Of a stretch of 64,000 bases of DNA, positions 42,245 to 51,800 are shown one piece after another. The notes beneath the pieces are model-generated. The model had not been told where the DNA came from and made no database searches. It saw only the letters and a list, made by a program, of their open reading frames with translations. The stretch comes from Inia geoffrensis (Eukaryota > Chordata > Mammalia > Artiodactyla > Iniidae): NCBI GenBank assembly GCA_036417435.1, contig CM070901.1, positions 161,964,044 to 162,028,043 on the forward strand, given 5' to 3'. Numbering within the stretch: the stretch's first letter is position 1; each line of letters starts with the position of its first letter. The translations under genes were made by a program, and so were the position numbers.

Positions 42245-42450
42245 GCGTGAACCCCATCTCTCCCCTCACCAGCTGTAGGACTCAGGCAGCTTTCTTCCCT
42301 CTCTGAGCCTCAGTCCCCTCATCTGTGAAATGGGATTTTTAAGAGTCCTGTCATTTATGGGTCACAGTGAGGACTGGGAGATAAGGCATACGGAAGGACA
42401 GGCTGAGCTCCTGGCACGTTCAATATGTTGCCATTATTGTTATTATTCTC
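42245..42450 (+). repeat. MIR SINE
   Basis: 'tgagcctcagtcccctcatc', 'tgtgaaatgggatttttaag' and the tail 'ttgccattattgttattatt' are MIR in order, with a triplet-like tail. Confidence 0.8.
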
Positions 42451-42514
42451 TTTAGTGTCTGATACCCCAGACTTTCCAAGCTGGAGTTTAACACTGGGCC
42501 TCGGATGACAGAGT

Positions 42515-42625
42515 CTGATGGCCGCCTCAGCATCACCGCGAGGCTTTCTGAAATGCATAGCCCTGAATCCCATCCCAGGAGAAGCTGATTCCTTGCTCTG
42601 CGATGGGTCTGGGGAAGATTCTGAG
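42515..42625. mobile_element. MER5-like hAT fragment
   Basis: 'agcatcaccgcgaggctttc' with 'tgaaatgcatagccctgaat' and 'cccatcccaggagaagctga' resembles MER5A/B. The terminal inverted ends are worn. Confidence 0.6.
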
Positions 42626-42768
42626 ACTCAGGGAAGGTTGGCCACCTTGACTGAGGCCCAGGGGTCTGTAACGTCTCACTCTCAGCGTGTTTAGCTTTGA
42701 GACAGGCTGGGACCTGAGACCCTTTGCTGCAGTGCTTGCACTTGGACAAACATCTCCTCCATCAACAA

Positions 42769-43111
42769 AATGTAAAGAAGCTATAAGGGCCTAAAAATAA
42801 CTGTATGCATGCACAGTTGGGGCAAATTATGAGCAAGTTACAGAAAGACCAAAAACCCACCCAGCACCACCAAGGGGGTGGGCAGAACATCTAAGCCACC
42901 CCTCCAGCCTGACCCCTGGACCCACCGCTACCCTCACCCCGTATAGGAACTAGCTCGCCCCACCTCAGGGAGTGAGCAAGGGAAACTGTTACTTGTTCTG
43001 CCTCCCCACTGCTGCTGCAGCAGGGGTCCCAATAAAGCCTTGTCTGAATTTCTTGTCTGGCCTCTTATCAGTTTCTATTGACTAAGGAGGCCAAGAACCC
43101 TGGTCAGTAAC
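42769..43111 (+). mobile_element. Solo LTR, retroviral
   Basis: Starts 'tgtaaagaagctataagggc' and ends 'aaccctggtcagtaaca', giving TG...CA termini. AATAAA at 43,031-43,036 is followed by 'gccttgtctgaatttcttgt', an R/U5-like layout. No internal sequence adjoins it. I recognise it as an artiodactyl-type class I-like LTR but cannot name the family. No clear target duplication found. Confidence 0.65.
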
Positions 43112-43285
43112 AACTTGGTTCCCACCCTGGGGGTGCCTGAGGGCCAGCTCTGGGAAGGCCCTCCCCTTGGGGCCTCCCTGCCTCCAGCCTTCCTCTGAGG
43201 TCTGTGCTGAGTCTGTACAGGGTGCCGACCACAGCCCGTCTAGCTCTGGCTGGTGCCTGGGCCTGGGCTTCTCTCCTCAGCCCCA
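43112..43285. other. No feature recognised
   Basis: GC-rich link sequence. Confidence 0.35.
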
Positions 43286-43289
43286 ACCT

Positions 43290-43620
43290 TTGGTGGTGGA
43301 GAGAGCATGAGCTCTGGAGTTGGACTGACCAGGTCTGGGTCCTGCTCCATCATTTACCAGCTTATGAGGCAGCTGCTGCCCTGGACTTACAGCATGGGCT
43401 CTGATGTCAGATGGCCTGGGGTTGGTTGATTGCTGGCTTTGCCATTGGAAAGCTCTGTGACCCTGGGCAAGTTGCTTAACCTCTCTGTGCTGGTGTTTGC
43501 GCATCTGTAAAATGGGCATCACGATGGCCCTTCTCTCATTAGGTGGTTGTGAGGACTGAGATAACACATGCGAATCATACTTGGAAGAGAGCCGGGCCTG
43601 AGGTAAGCACCTGTGAGGTT
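43290..43620 (+). repeat. MIR SINE pair (partial plus full)
   Basis: A partial MIR head at 43,300-43,375 ('catgagctctggagttggac') is followed by a fuller copy from 43,390 ('catgggctctgatgtcagat') through 'ttgcttaacctctctgtgct' and 'catctgtaaaatgggcatca'. The repeated head suggests tandem insertion or duplication. Confidence 0.8.
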
Positions 43621-43644
43621 CAGATGTGGTCATCAGCTGTGTAT

Positions 43645-43702
43645 CCTCAGGTACGTCATCTAAGCATCATGAACCTCAGGTAAGTCCCCTAAGTGTCATG
43701 AG
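43645..43702 (+). repeat. 29-bp tandem repeat, two copies
   Basis: 'cctcaggtacgtcatctaag...' (43,645-43,673) and 'cctcaggtaagtcccctaag...' (43,674-43,702) are similar consecutive units; 'cctcagtctcc' begins a third. It sits in MIR-derived sequence. Confidence 0.8.
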
Positions 43703-44030
43703 CCTCAGTCTCCTCACAGTGGAGAGAACACTCCTCACCTTTGGAGACTGGCGTGAGGATGGATGAGATGAGGTCTGAGAAGCACCTGAACTCCTGGCCC
43801 CTGCCTATTAGTCCATGTGGTGGGTCGTGAGTTTCATCTCCAACACCCCGTTCTGGCCAGAGGACTCCATGTCCACCGGTCATTCACCTCCAGCCTCAGA
43901 CATCCGGTCGTCACCACCCTTCACCTGGTGATAATATTACCGTCTTCCTGGAGTTAGTAGAGGACCACATTAGTGACTGCTCACAAAATGTCTGGGGCAG
44001 GGCTGGCTGCCTAGAAAGTGCTCAGAAGAT
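43703..44030 (+). repeat. MIR-derived sequence
   Basis: 'gagcctcagtctcctcacag' with 'ggatgagatgaggtctgaga' (43,699-43,780), and later 'aaatgtctggggcagggctg' (43,985-44,005), resemble MIR 3' halves. Diverged. Confidence 0.5.
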
Positions 44031-44635
44031 GGAAACTTACTATCATCAGCTGGGATGTAGCTCCACTCTTAAGATGGTGCAGTAGACAGGGAGGATAGCC
44101 AGCGGCTGCTGCCACTCTGCCCCAATGGGAGTATGGCTGGTGTGAGTCCTTTCCCCCCTACGGAGCCTCATTTTCCCCTTCCTACAATGGAGTTTGAGCT
44201 GGGATGGAAGGCCTGTCCAGCTCGGACTCTGAACACAGCCTTCAACTAATCCCCCCATCTGTCCTTTCTTGACTTGTCTGTCCCTTCTGCCCCCACCCCT
44301 GCTTTAGCCCAAACTGAGGAGGTCACTTGTGTCCCCTGGGCCACACTGGGAGTGAGCCTCTCATGTCTCCAAGAGCATCCATGCAAGTTCCCAGGACAAC
44401 CTGCTATGTGCTCATTGCCATGGAAGCACTTACCACTCTCCACTTAGTTTTAGCTCAGCCTGGATTCAGTTCATTGCTTTGACTAGCCATGGGTGGGGCT
44501 TTCTAGAGTGCCTCAGTGGAAGGGCAGAGATGGAAAAAATCACTCTTCATAGGGTCTAGTTGAGAGTAAAGGGGGAAAGAAATCCACTATGCTATGCTCA
44601 ATAGCATAGGCTCTGTATGTTGTTATGAGTAAGTC
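44031..44635. other. Single-copy region, no gene seen
   Basis: No recognised repeat or exon; short frames only. Confidence 0.4.
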
Positions 44636-44639
44636 TAGT

Positions 44640-44761
44640 TCACATATGGGGAAAAATTCTCAGAAAGGTTGAGTCCTTTGTGTGAGATCACACAGCTAGT
44701 ATGAGATAGAGGCAGGATACAAGCCTGCCTGGTGGGAGTGATGCTGAACACTTGGCCTCTG
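44640..44761 (-). repeat. MIR SINE fragment
   Basis: 'tgtgtgagatcacacagcta' and 'gagatagaggcaggatacaa' form a MIR complement that stops where the next LTR begins. Confidence 0.75.
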
Positions 44762-45374
44762 TGCACCAGTGCTGAATTGAATCGCAGAGACAGAGTTTTG
44801 GGTGAAGTAGAAAAGAATAGCTTTATTGCTTTGCCAGGCAAAGGGAGCCACAGCAGGCTAATGCCCTCAAAACTGTGTGTCCCAACTTGGAGAGGGTAGT
44901 GAGGAGTTTTATAGTAATGGTTCAAAGAGGGCGTGCTCAGCTCATGGACATTCTTCTGATTGGTTGGTGGTGAGGTAAGTGGGAGTCAGCATCATCAACC
45001 TTTTGGTTCCAACAGGTCTGGGGTCTACGTTGGGTGCTTGTGGGCAGCATACCGTTAACTGGTGGGAGTTTCAGTTTCTGCAAAACGGCTCAAAAATATT
45101 ATTCTGTATATTGCTTGAGGGGGAACCAGGACCCTGCCCCAGGACCCTGTTGTTTCTTTTGACAGTTCCTCCCTTGTCTCCACATCCCTTCCCTTCCCTA
45201 GTTACATCCCTTCCCTAGTTACATCCCTTCTCTAGTTTGCAGATGTTTGAAACCGCTCTTTGGAACTCAGGGAAGGTCATGAAGGCTGAATGAAGCCTGT
45301 ATTCTATAATCAAGAAACGGGGGGCACAGGAAGGCTTTTGTGTCCAGGAGCCCCACAGGGTCTGCTCAGTATCT
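44762..45374 (-). mobile_element. Solo LTR, copy A of inverted pair
   Basis: On -: a CCAAT box (ccaaccaatcag, complement of 44,952-44,966), TATAAAA (44,907-44,913) and AATAAA (44,822-44,827) lie in the order expected of a retroviral LTR. Termini on - are TG-like at about 45,374 and CA at 44,762. The upstream part carries a three-fold short tandem (45,182-45,237). It is a near-identical, opposite copy of 46,074-46,678. No internal retroviral gene is nearby. Confidence 0.82.
45182..45237 (+). repeat. 17-bp tandem repeat x3 in LTR U3
   Basis: 'acatcccttccctagtt' occurs as 45,182-45,203 (with 5 extra bases), 45,204-45,220 and 45,221-45,237 (one mismatch). The sister LTR has only one unit, so this is a private expansion or a subfamily trait of an enhancer-like U3 repeat. 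Confidence 0.93.
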
Positions 45375-46073
45375 ACTCACAGAACTTGCCAGTTCCTTGA
45401 AGGCTTGGACGTGGACAAGCCTTAATCTTTCTATTCCCAGCCTCTAGGGACTGCGTGGTTTAGAGCAGGAAGTCAAAAAGTATTTATTGAGTTAATGAAA
45501 ATAAGCCTGCGTTGAACACTTCTGTGCAGTTGTTTGCGTTTTAACAAAAGACAGAGCCTAAAGACATAGGCATAAAGCTCCAGTGGTTGAATTTCAGGCA
45601 CCAGTAAACTCAGGACAGAAACTTCCTCCATTGTTTAGTGCCTGGAGGAGGAAGTGTCTGTCTCAGCAGGTAGAATTTTCCATTCATGGCTTTCCACTGC
45701 AAAAACAGTCACACGGTCTCCTGAAAACACGTGTGTCGTGGAAACAAATGTGTTTCCCCTTTGACTTTCTGGTGGGAGGAGACTTCTCTCCAGTCTTCTC
45801 AGATTTCCTTGAGCTGGTTGTGGTTGACGGGATGTTCCTTCTTCACATCCTTTCCTCCCCACCTCATGGTAATGCCCTGCTGACCTTTCCTTTATCCCAG
45901 TGTTTCAAGCCCAAACATCAGTGCTGCTCTGCCTGCTGGGGAGATCCCAAAGTTGGTTGGGAGTTGGAAGCCTTGTTCTGTCACTTAGACATTTCCACAT
46001 CAATCTCTCTGGCCTGGCTGCTTCTACTGAGCTGACCTGGGGCCTGTCCTGATCCTCCAGGCCCGTCCCTGGT
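45375..46073. other. Single-copy spacer between inverted LTRs
   Basis: About 700 bp with no match to retroviral internal sequence that I can see. A + frame (45,583-46,032, 150 codons) is open but has no known domain. The spacer would form the loop if the LTR arms paired. Confidence 0.55.
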
Positions 46074-46678
46074 GATACCGAGTAGGGCCCTGTGGAGCTC
46101 CAGGGCACAAAAGCCTTTCTGTGTCCCCCATTTTCTTTGATTACAGGAAATAGGCTTCATTCAGCCTCCATGACCTTCCCTGAGTTCCAACGGGCAGATT
46201 CAAGGGGTTGTTAATCAGGGAAGGGAAGGGATGTGGAGACAGGGGAGAAACAAACAGTCAAGAGAAACAATAGTCAGCCTTGGGGCAGGGTCCTGGTTCC
46301 CCAACAAGGGATACACACAACAGTATCTTTGAGCTATTTTTCAGATACTGAAACCCCCACTAGGTGGAAGCAATTAATGGTTAATGATGGTATGCTGCCC
46401 ACAAGCACAGTAGACCCCAGACCAGCTGGAACCAAAAGGTTGATGATGCTGACTTCCAATTGCCTCACCACCAACCAATCAGAAGAATGTCCACGAGCTG
46501 ACCACGCCCCCTGTGAACCAGTACTATGAAACTCCTCATTACCCTCTCCAAGTTGGGACACACAGTTTTGAGGGCATTAGCCTGCTGTGGCTCCCTTTGC
46601 CTGGCAAAGCAATAAAGCTATTCTTTTCTACTTCACCCAAAACTCTATCTCCTAGATTTCACTCATTGTCGGGGTGCA
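46074..46678 (+). mobile_element. Solo LTR, copy B of inverted pair
   Basis: CCAAT box at 46,475-46,483, a mutated TATA (tatgaaa, 46,525-46,531) and an intact AATAAA (46,611-46,616). 107 bp (46,540-46,646) are identical to the reverse complement of 44,792-44,898 in copy A. It has one unit of the short repeat that is triplicated in copy A. Ends at 'ggggtgca' (46,678). Confidence 0.82.
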
Positions 46679-46689
46679 GAGGCCGCATT

Positions 46690-47090
46690 CGACTTCACTG
46701 GTCCTCTGGCCAAGCCCCACTCATGCCACACGTCCACACATTGACAGCCTCTTGGACCTCAAACTCATCCAACCCTCCTCTCTGCCCCAGAGTGATCCTC
46801 AGCTGCACGAAACCAACTGGGGCCCTCCTGCTGGAGACCCTTCCCAGGCTCCACAGTGTCCCCGGGTGATGGTCCAAACTCCTTGGCTCTGCGTCCAGCC
46901 ACACACAGGCACGGACGTCAGCCAGGTACACACCAGGCAGGGATCTGCCCCTGCTTTTGCATCTGCCTTTTTCTCTGCCGGCATGTTCTTTCCTCCCTGA
47001 TGGCCTGGCAGGCTCTTACTCCTCAAGACCCGACCCCAGCTGGCACTTATCCACCATCGTGTCACACACCCTTCTGGGTTTGGCATGATT
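46690..47090 (+). repeat. L2 LINE fragment
   Basis: 'gtgatggtccaaactccttg', 'gcatgttctttcctccctga' and 'gctcttactcctcaagaccc' are L2 ORF C-terminal blocks in order. Confidence 0.7.
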
Positions 47091-47200
47091 ATTAGGTCTG
47101 TTTTACACAGGAGACACATTGGGCTCAGAGATAACAAAGATTCTTTTCAAGGTCACAGCAGGAGGGAGTGAAGGGGCTTGAACTCAGGGATCTTGGCCCC
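47090..47200 (-). repeat. MIR SINE fragment
   Basis: 'gttttacacaggagacacat' and 'gggcttgaactcagggatct' are the MIR complement. Confidence 0.65.
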
Positions 47201-47204
47201 AGCC

Positions 47205-47540
47205 TCTTCATTTACTGAGGATTTACTATGCACCAGGCACTGTCCTGTGGCCTGGGGACAGGGCTGGGACCAGAACAGGCCAAGTCTCTGCCTCATGGAG
47301 CTTCGACTGTATGGCATGGGGAGGGGACAAACACTAAACAAAGACATATCTAAATAATGTCAGGGCGGATAAGTGCTTTACAGAAAAATAAAGCAGGATC
47401 GGGGCAGACAGTGATAGGCTGGGGTGGGTGATACTTTTGGGGACACCTGAGCACAGACCTGAATGAAGTGAAGGGACAAGCCCTGGTTACAGCAGAGGGA
47501 AGCATGTTCCTGGCGGAGGGGACAGAAAGTGCTTCCTCCC
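47205..47540 (+). repeat. Ancient interspersed repeat, TTATTGAG type
   Basis: 'ttactatgcaccaggcactg', 'ctctgcctcatggagcttcg', 'gataagtgctttacag' and 'gagcacagacctgaatgaag' run in the family's order over more than 300 bp, the longest such copy in the window. Confidence 0.7.
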
Positions 47541-47599
47541 AGTCCTGGGCTCACACATGGGGTGGCTTTGGTCACTCTGAGGCTCTGACAGGCTGGGAA

Positions 47600-47870
47600 A
47601 GTCCCAGATTCCAGCACCACAGTTACCATTTACCGAGCATGAAACGAAGGTGCAAGGAAGGTCCCCTTACCCACACCATCTCCTACAGTTCTCACAACAG
47701 CCCCATACATGTGGTCACATGAGAACAACCCTATTGTACAGATGAAAGACTGAGGCCCAGAGAGCCTGGGCTGACTGACCCAAGCCCTGTAAAGTAGAGA
47801 GTCTCCCTGAGGTGGGAGCTGAGGCTCAGGAAAGGTCAGGAGGTCACCCAAGGCCACACAGCATTTTTTT
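47600..47870 (-). repeat. MIR SINE pair
   Basis: A MIR complement from 'ttaccatttaccgagcatga' to 'cagatgaaagactgaggccc' is followed by a second core, 'gggagctgaggctcaggaaa' with 'ggtcacccaaggccacacag'. Confidence 0.75.
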
Positions 47871-48150
47871 TTATTGCCAGGCCCTACTCTCACCTATTCA
47901 GTGGGGGTCGAGCCTCTCCCACCCTGATCTCCAGGTCAGGGCTCACTGTAGGGCAAGGGGAGGCTCAGTTTATGGGGTGGGGTGTCTTTAAAAATGATAA
48001 ATCCAATCATTTCACCCCTTGACTGTGGCTGGTGCCGGGACTCTGGCCTTCAAAGCTGAGTCAGTCTCATGACCTCATGGCCAACCACGTGCCGGCACCA
48101 GGGCAGCTGCTGCCACAGTGTAACCCCCAGGGCCGCGAAGACGCTGATTC
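47871..48150. other. No feature recognised
   Basis: Begins with a T9 run. Mixed sequence. Confidence 0.35.
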
Positions 48151-48154
48151 ACAT

Positions 48155-48330
48155 GTGGTGCTTGACTTCTCAGCATCTCCAGTCCTCACAACAACCCCTG
48201 TGGGGTACATGGTGGTGCCCCACTTTACATGGAAACAAGCTGAGGCTCCCAGGGGTGAAGAGACGTCCCTAGGCTCATGCAGCCTGGAAGTAGAGGGTCC
48301 ACCCCCAGGGCTGCTGGCCCCAAGCCCCTA
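48155..48330 (-). repeat. MIR SINE
   Basis: 'agtcctcacaacaacccctg', 'acatggaaacaagctgaggc' and 'ctaggctcatgcagcctgg' are MIR complement blocks. Confidence 0.65.
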
Positions 48331-48554
48331 GTCAGCACCTCTGGGGTCTCATGTTGGGAAAGCAGCAAGACTGATGCGTGTGTCTGCAGCCGCCCACACT
48401 GTTCCCAGCTCTCCCACCTAAATGGCTGGGCCAGCAAGTGTTTTATTACTTAAATCAAATCCAATAAGTATTACCCCTTTGGAAGTCCACTGACAGTTCA
48501 GGCTCCTGTGAACCAGTCAGGAGGTGGTGGAGGAAAGAGGGCTGCGGGGCAGCG
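48331..48554. other. No feature recognised
   Basis: Short mixed sequence before the pyrimidine-rich region. Confidence 0.35.
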
Positions 48555-48656
48555 GAGGAGAGGGGTGAACTCCGAGTGTCTGATGCAATGGGCGCTACTG
48601 GCTCCCGACTCCCTCCAGCTCCCTCCCTCCCCTCCAGCTTCTCTCATGGCCTCTCC

Positions 48657-48660
<4 letters not shown>

Positions 48661-48706
<46 letters not shown>
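48661..48706 (+). repeat. (CT)23 microsatellite
   Basis: Uninterrupted CT dinucleotide run of 46 bp. Confidence 0.98.
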
Positions 48707-48710
<4 letters not shown>

Positions 48711-49017
48711 ATATTAATCTCTCCCTATCTTTTTTCTGTCTTGCTATCTGTGCCCTTTTTGTTCTCTGCCTCCACACTCCATTTGTTCTCCCTGCCTGTC
48801 TGAATTGTATCTCTCTCTCCATCTCTGGATGTGTGCGCTAGGGCAGAGGTGGGGGGCTGTGAATATATTTCTCATTCTCTTTATGCCTCTGTTACACTCA
48901 TATTTTTATACCTGTTCCCAAAGGCTCTCTTTCTTCCTCTCTGTGTGCGTTTGCATGTATGTGTTTCTGTATCTTTCTCTTTTTATGTATTTTTCTGCCT
49001 TTATCTCCCTCTAGGTG
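48707..49017 (+). repeat. Pyrimidine-rich link with CT/TCTG motifs
   Basis: Joins the CT and CTTT arrays; rich in 'tctctctccatctc' and 'tttctctttt' strings, probably decayed repeat. Confidence 0.6.
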
Positions 49018-49041
49018 TCTTTTTCTTTCTTTCTTTCTTTT

Positions 49042-49097
<56 letters not shown>

Positions 49098-49155
49098 TTT
49101 CTTTTTTTCTTTCTTTCTTTTTTCTTTCCATCCTTCCTTCCTTCTTTCTTTCTTT

Positions 49156-49207
<52 letters not shown>

Positions 49208-49244
49208 TTCTTTCTTTCTTTTTCTTTCTTTTCTTTCTTTTTTT
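49018..49244 (+). repeat. (CTTT)n array, homopyrimidine
   Basis: Two pure C/T runs, 49,018-49,129 and 49,131-49,244, separated by a single A. Mostly CTTT with CTTTT and CCTT variants. Gives poly-Phe/Leu/Ser frames on + and Lys/Glu/Arg frames on - (up to 222 codons) that are artefacts. Confidence 0.97.
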
Positions 49245-49400
49245 GTTTTCCCCTCTCTGTGTGAATCTCTTTCCTTTTTCTCTCCCCACGGCTTGCTGCC
49301 CTCTCTTTCTCCCTCATCTCTCCTTGTACTTGCTTCCTCTTTCCATTGGTCTCTGTCTCTGTCTCCCTCTGTCTCTCTGTCTCCGCCCTGTCATGGAGGA
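49245..49400 (+). repeat. CT-rich flank
   Basis: Continues the pyrimidine bias ('ctctgtctctgtctccctct') before composition normalises. Confidence 0.65.
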
Positions 49401-49559
49401 GCACGGGATGATGAGCACACAGAGCCTGATGGGTGGGAAGGAGCTGACCTGCTGGAAGTGTGGATGAGAGCCTCCAAGCTGGGGGAACAGCCTGTGTGAA
49501 AACTGATTGTGTGGATTCACTCTGATTGGAGATTCATAAAGAAGAAAGTCCTGGACTGC

Positions 49560-50090
49560 TATGGAAGTGGGGGCAGAGGGAGGCCTAACCCAGCCAGCAT
49601 GGGGCAGGGCCAAGAGGACTTTGAGGAATCAGGGCCAACTTCTTGGAGGAAGAGGCACTCAAGCTGGGTCCTGACGTTTGGTGGAATGTGGAGATAAGCA
49701 CAAGGGCTCGCTTAGCCCAGGGAAGAGTCTGAGCAAAGGGCTGGCAGCAGGGCACCTCGGTCAGGGATCCTGAGGACAAGCTTTGTTGGCCTGGTGCACT
49801 GGTCACCAGAAGGGAAGTGGTGGGAGCCAAGGCTGCAATGCAGGTGGTGGCCGATGGGGTCAAGAGGCAGAGCCTCGAGTGCCAGGTTACGACCCTGCAG
49901 TGGGGGCCCCGAAGGTCTTGAAGGAGAGGAAGGTCAGCAGCAGTGAGCAAGGTGGATGAGGAGGGGGGAGGCAGGGTGGGGACACCTCAGGCAGGGGACC
50001 TGGGGAGGAGGCCATCTCATTAGGCAAGGACAGAGGAGAGATGGAGCCCGAACCAGGGTGAATGGTGAACGTGGAGGAGGGGCAGAGAAT
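49560..50090 (+). repeat. Ancient interspersed repeat (L2-like non-coding part)
   Basis: 'cagggccaacttcttggagg', 'aagagtctgagcaaagggct' and 'ggtgggagccaaggctgcaa' follow the purine-rich ancient repeat also seen at 33,300 and 47,205. Confidence 0.5.
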
Positions 50091-50092
50091 AC

Positions 50093-50290
50093 TACCACTA
50101 CTATTACTACTACTGCTAATATCAGACACTGTATACTAAGCACTTACTACTAAGTGCCAGGCACTTATGCTAGTTTCCTATTTAATTCTTACGACTACCC
50201 AGTGGAATTGGTACAAATGTCCATCCCATTTTACAGACGTGTAACTGAGGCTCGAAGATGCTAAGGAAGGTGATGAACCTGGTGATGCAC
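50093..50290 (-). repeat. MIR SINE with (ACT)n tail
   Basis: A short ACT-triplet run (50,093-50,113) precedes 'aagtgccaggcacttatgct', 'ccattttacagacgtgtaac' and 'tgaggctcgaag', a MIR on -. Confidence 0.8.
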
Positions 50291-51000
50291 CCCCAAACGC
50301 CCCTCCAGGAGTGAGCGCTGCCCCTCCCATACACCCCTCACCCCGCTGCTGGCAGGGCTATGGAAGGGGCCTGTGTTGGGACCCCCGCAGGGGGTTGCCA
50401 GGCTGGCCTGAGGTCCTATCTGCTCGCTGACGTAGCATGTGCCCAGTGGTGACCGCCTCTTAGCTGGGCTGCAGCTCCCTAGGCCACCTGCCTGAGCTGG
50501 TGTTTGGGATGACACTGCTTGGCCGGGAAACTGGGGCCAACTTGGCGGGGCAGAGCCGGGCTCTCATGGAGGATCAGACAAAGAAGCACTGCTTCCTGGC
50601 CCCTGGGGCCCCTGGAGCACAGCCCAGGGAGGAGATGCTCGGACCGGCACCTCGTTCTTCAGAGGAGGGAACAGGGCCTGGGGATGCAGCCCTCCGGCCA
50701 TAGCTGGTCAGAGCTGGGGAGGAGGGGAAACACATCTGTAAAATGGAGACATCAGAGTCCAGGACTGTTCATTAGTTTTCCAGGTTGAATTCCCTGGTTT
50801 CTGCCCCTGGTGCTGGCAGATGACACCCAGACACTCCTCCTTCCCCCTGTCAACTACAAATTGGCACTTGCCATCTACCTCTACAAGGATTAAATTAGGT
50901 GCCACTGCAGCTGCTGACCTTCAGCACGCCCTGAAAGGAATTCAGGGTGGAGATCAGGAATGAGGCACTCTGTGCTCTGAGAAAAACTGGCAGAACACGT
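50291..51000. other. Single-copy region, no gene seen
   Basis: No repeat or exon recognised. Short open frames in GC-rich sequence only. Confidence 0.4.
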
Positions 51001-51019
51001 CTTCAGATAGTTAGATATT

Positions 51020-51330
51020 TTCAGGAGCTGATGTTATGAGCCCAATTCTTGCATCTTCTCATATCTAGAAAAGCACTAAATTCCTTCATGGTGACATCCG
51101 TTCCTTGTGACTAGCAGTAAACCCCATGAGACCTTCTGCAAAAATACGTGCTTGATTGCATGTATTCCCCCTTCAGCAAAATCACATATATATTGAACTT
51201 CCCCCTCTACCTCTTTGGAGCAGTTTCTCAGAGCTATCTGAAGTGCTCTCTCCCGGGCTGCAGTCCTCACTTTGCCCCAAATAAAGCTTAACTCGCAACT
51301 CTCATGCTGTGCATTTTTTAAGTTGACACC
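51020..51330 (+). mobile_element. Solo LTR, artiodactyl type
   Basis: 'tgcaaaaatacgtgcttgat', 'ttcagcaaaatcacatatat', a TATA-like tatatatt (51,186-51,193), 'ggagcagtttctcagagcta' and AATAAA (51,279-51,284) have LTR layout, ending near 'tttttaagttgaca'. I recognise the sequence type from cetartiodactyl genomes. Left edge uncertain; no internal region nearby. Confidence 0.65.
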
Positions 51331-51660
51331 CCTTAGCCTAATTCTCCTGAGTGTCTAATAGCAGGTCAATGAGGCTCACCCCCTGTTCCTGGCACATTGC
51401 CCCCCACCCCATCTCTAGGCAGTGTGTTCTGTGCCTCACCCCTGGGGATTTGCACTGCACCAGAGGGTACATGAAACTACAGAAAAAGCAGCTGCACTTT
51501 TTTTTTGTTGTTTCAGGTGACAAGGAATGTAAAATATATTTTTGAATTAGAATAAAGATAGAAATACCATGGAGTAGACTGCAAGTCACATGAATTTTAA
51601 AGGTAAACACAAGACTTCAAGAGTTTTTCCCTAGGAAAAGTTAAGAAGCATGGGTGGAGA
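51331..51660. other. No feature recognised
   Basis: Mixed sequence with a T9 run at about 51,498. Confidence 0.35.
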
Positions 51661-51674
51661 AAAGATCTTTGGAA

Positions 51675-51800
51675 GCACAGGGCTATGGGCTCATCCCCAA
51701 CATTACACGTTAGCAGTTGTACAAACTTGGGTAACTTGTGTTGCCTCCCTGGGCCTCAGTTTCTTCATCTGTTAAATGGGCAGAGGTGCTTTGGATGAAT
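51675..51800 (+). repeat. MIR SINE fragment
   Basis: 'tgtacaaacttgggtaactt', 'gggcctcagtttcttcatct' and 'gttaaatgggcagaggtgct' are MIR core blocks. Confidence 0.8.

Noticed and set aside
45583..46032. 150-codon frame in the spacer between the inverted LTRs, as a captured gene
   Set aside because: No domain, no retroviral or host protein recognised, and no splice or promoter context of its own.
44635..46869. Two open frames with almost identical peptides on opposite strands (44,635-44,925 and 46,513-46,869), suggestive of a gene pair
   Set aside because: They are chance translations of the same LTR region (TATA to poly(A) signal) in two inverted copies, not a protein family.
48831..49499. 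222-codon Phe/Leu/Ser-rich frame and Lys/Glu-rich frames on -
   Set aside because: Translation of (CTTT)n; no start context, no domain.
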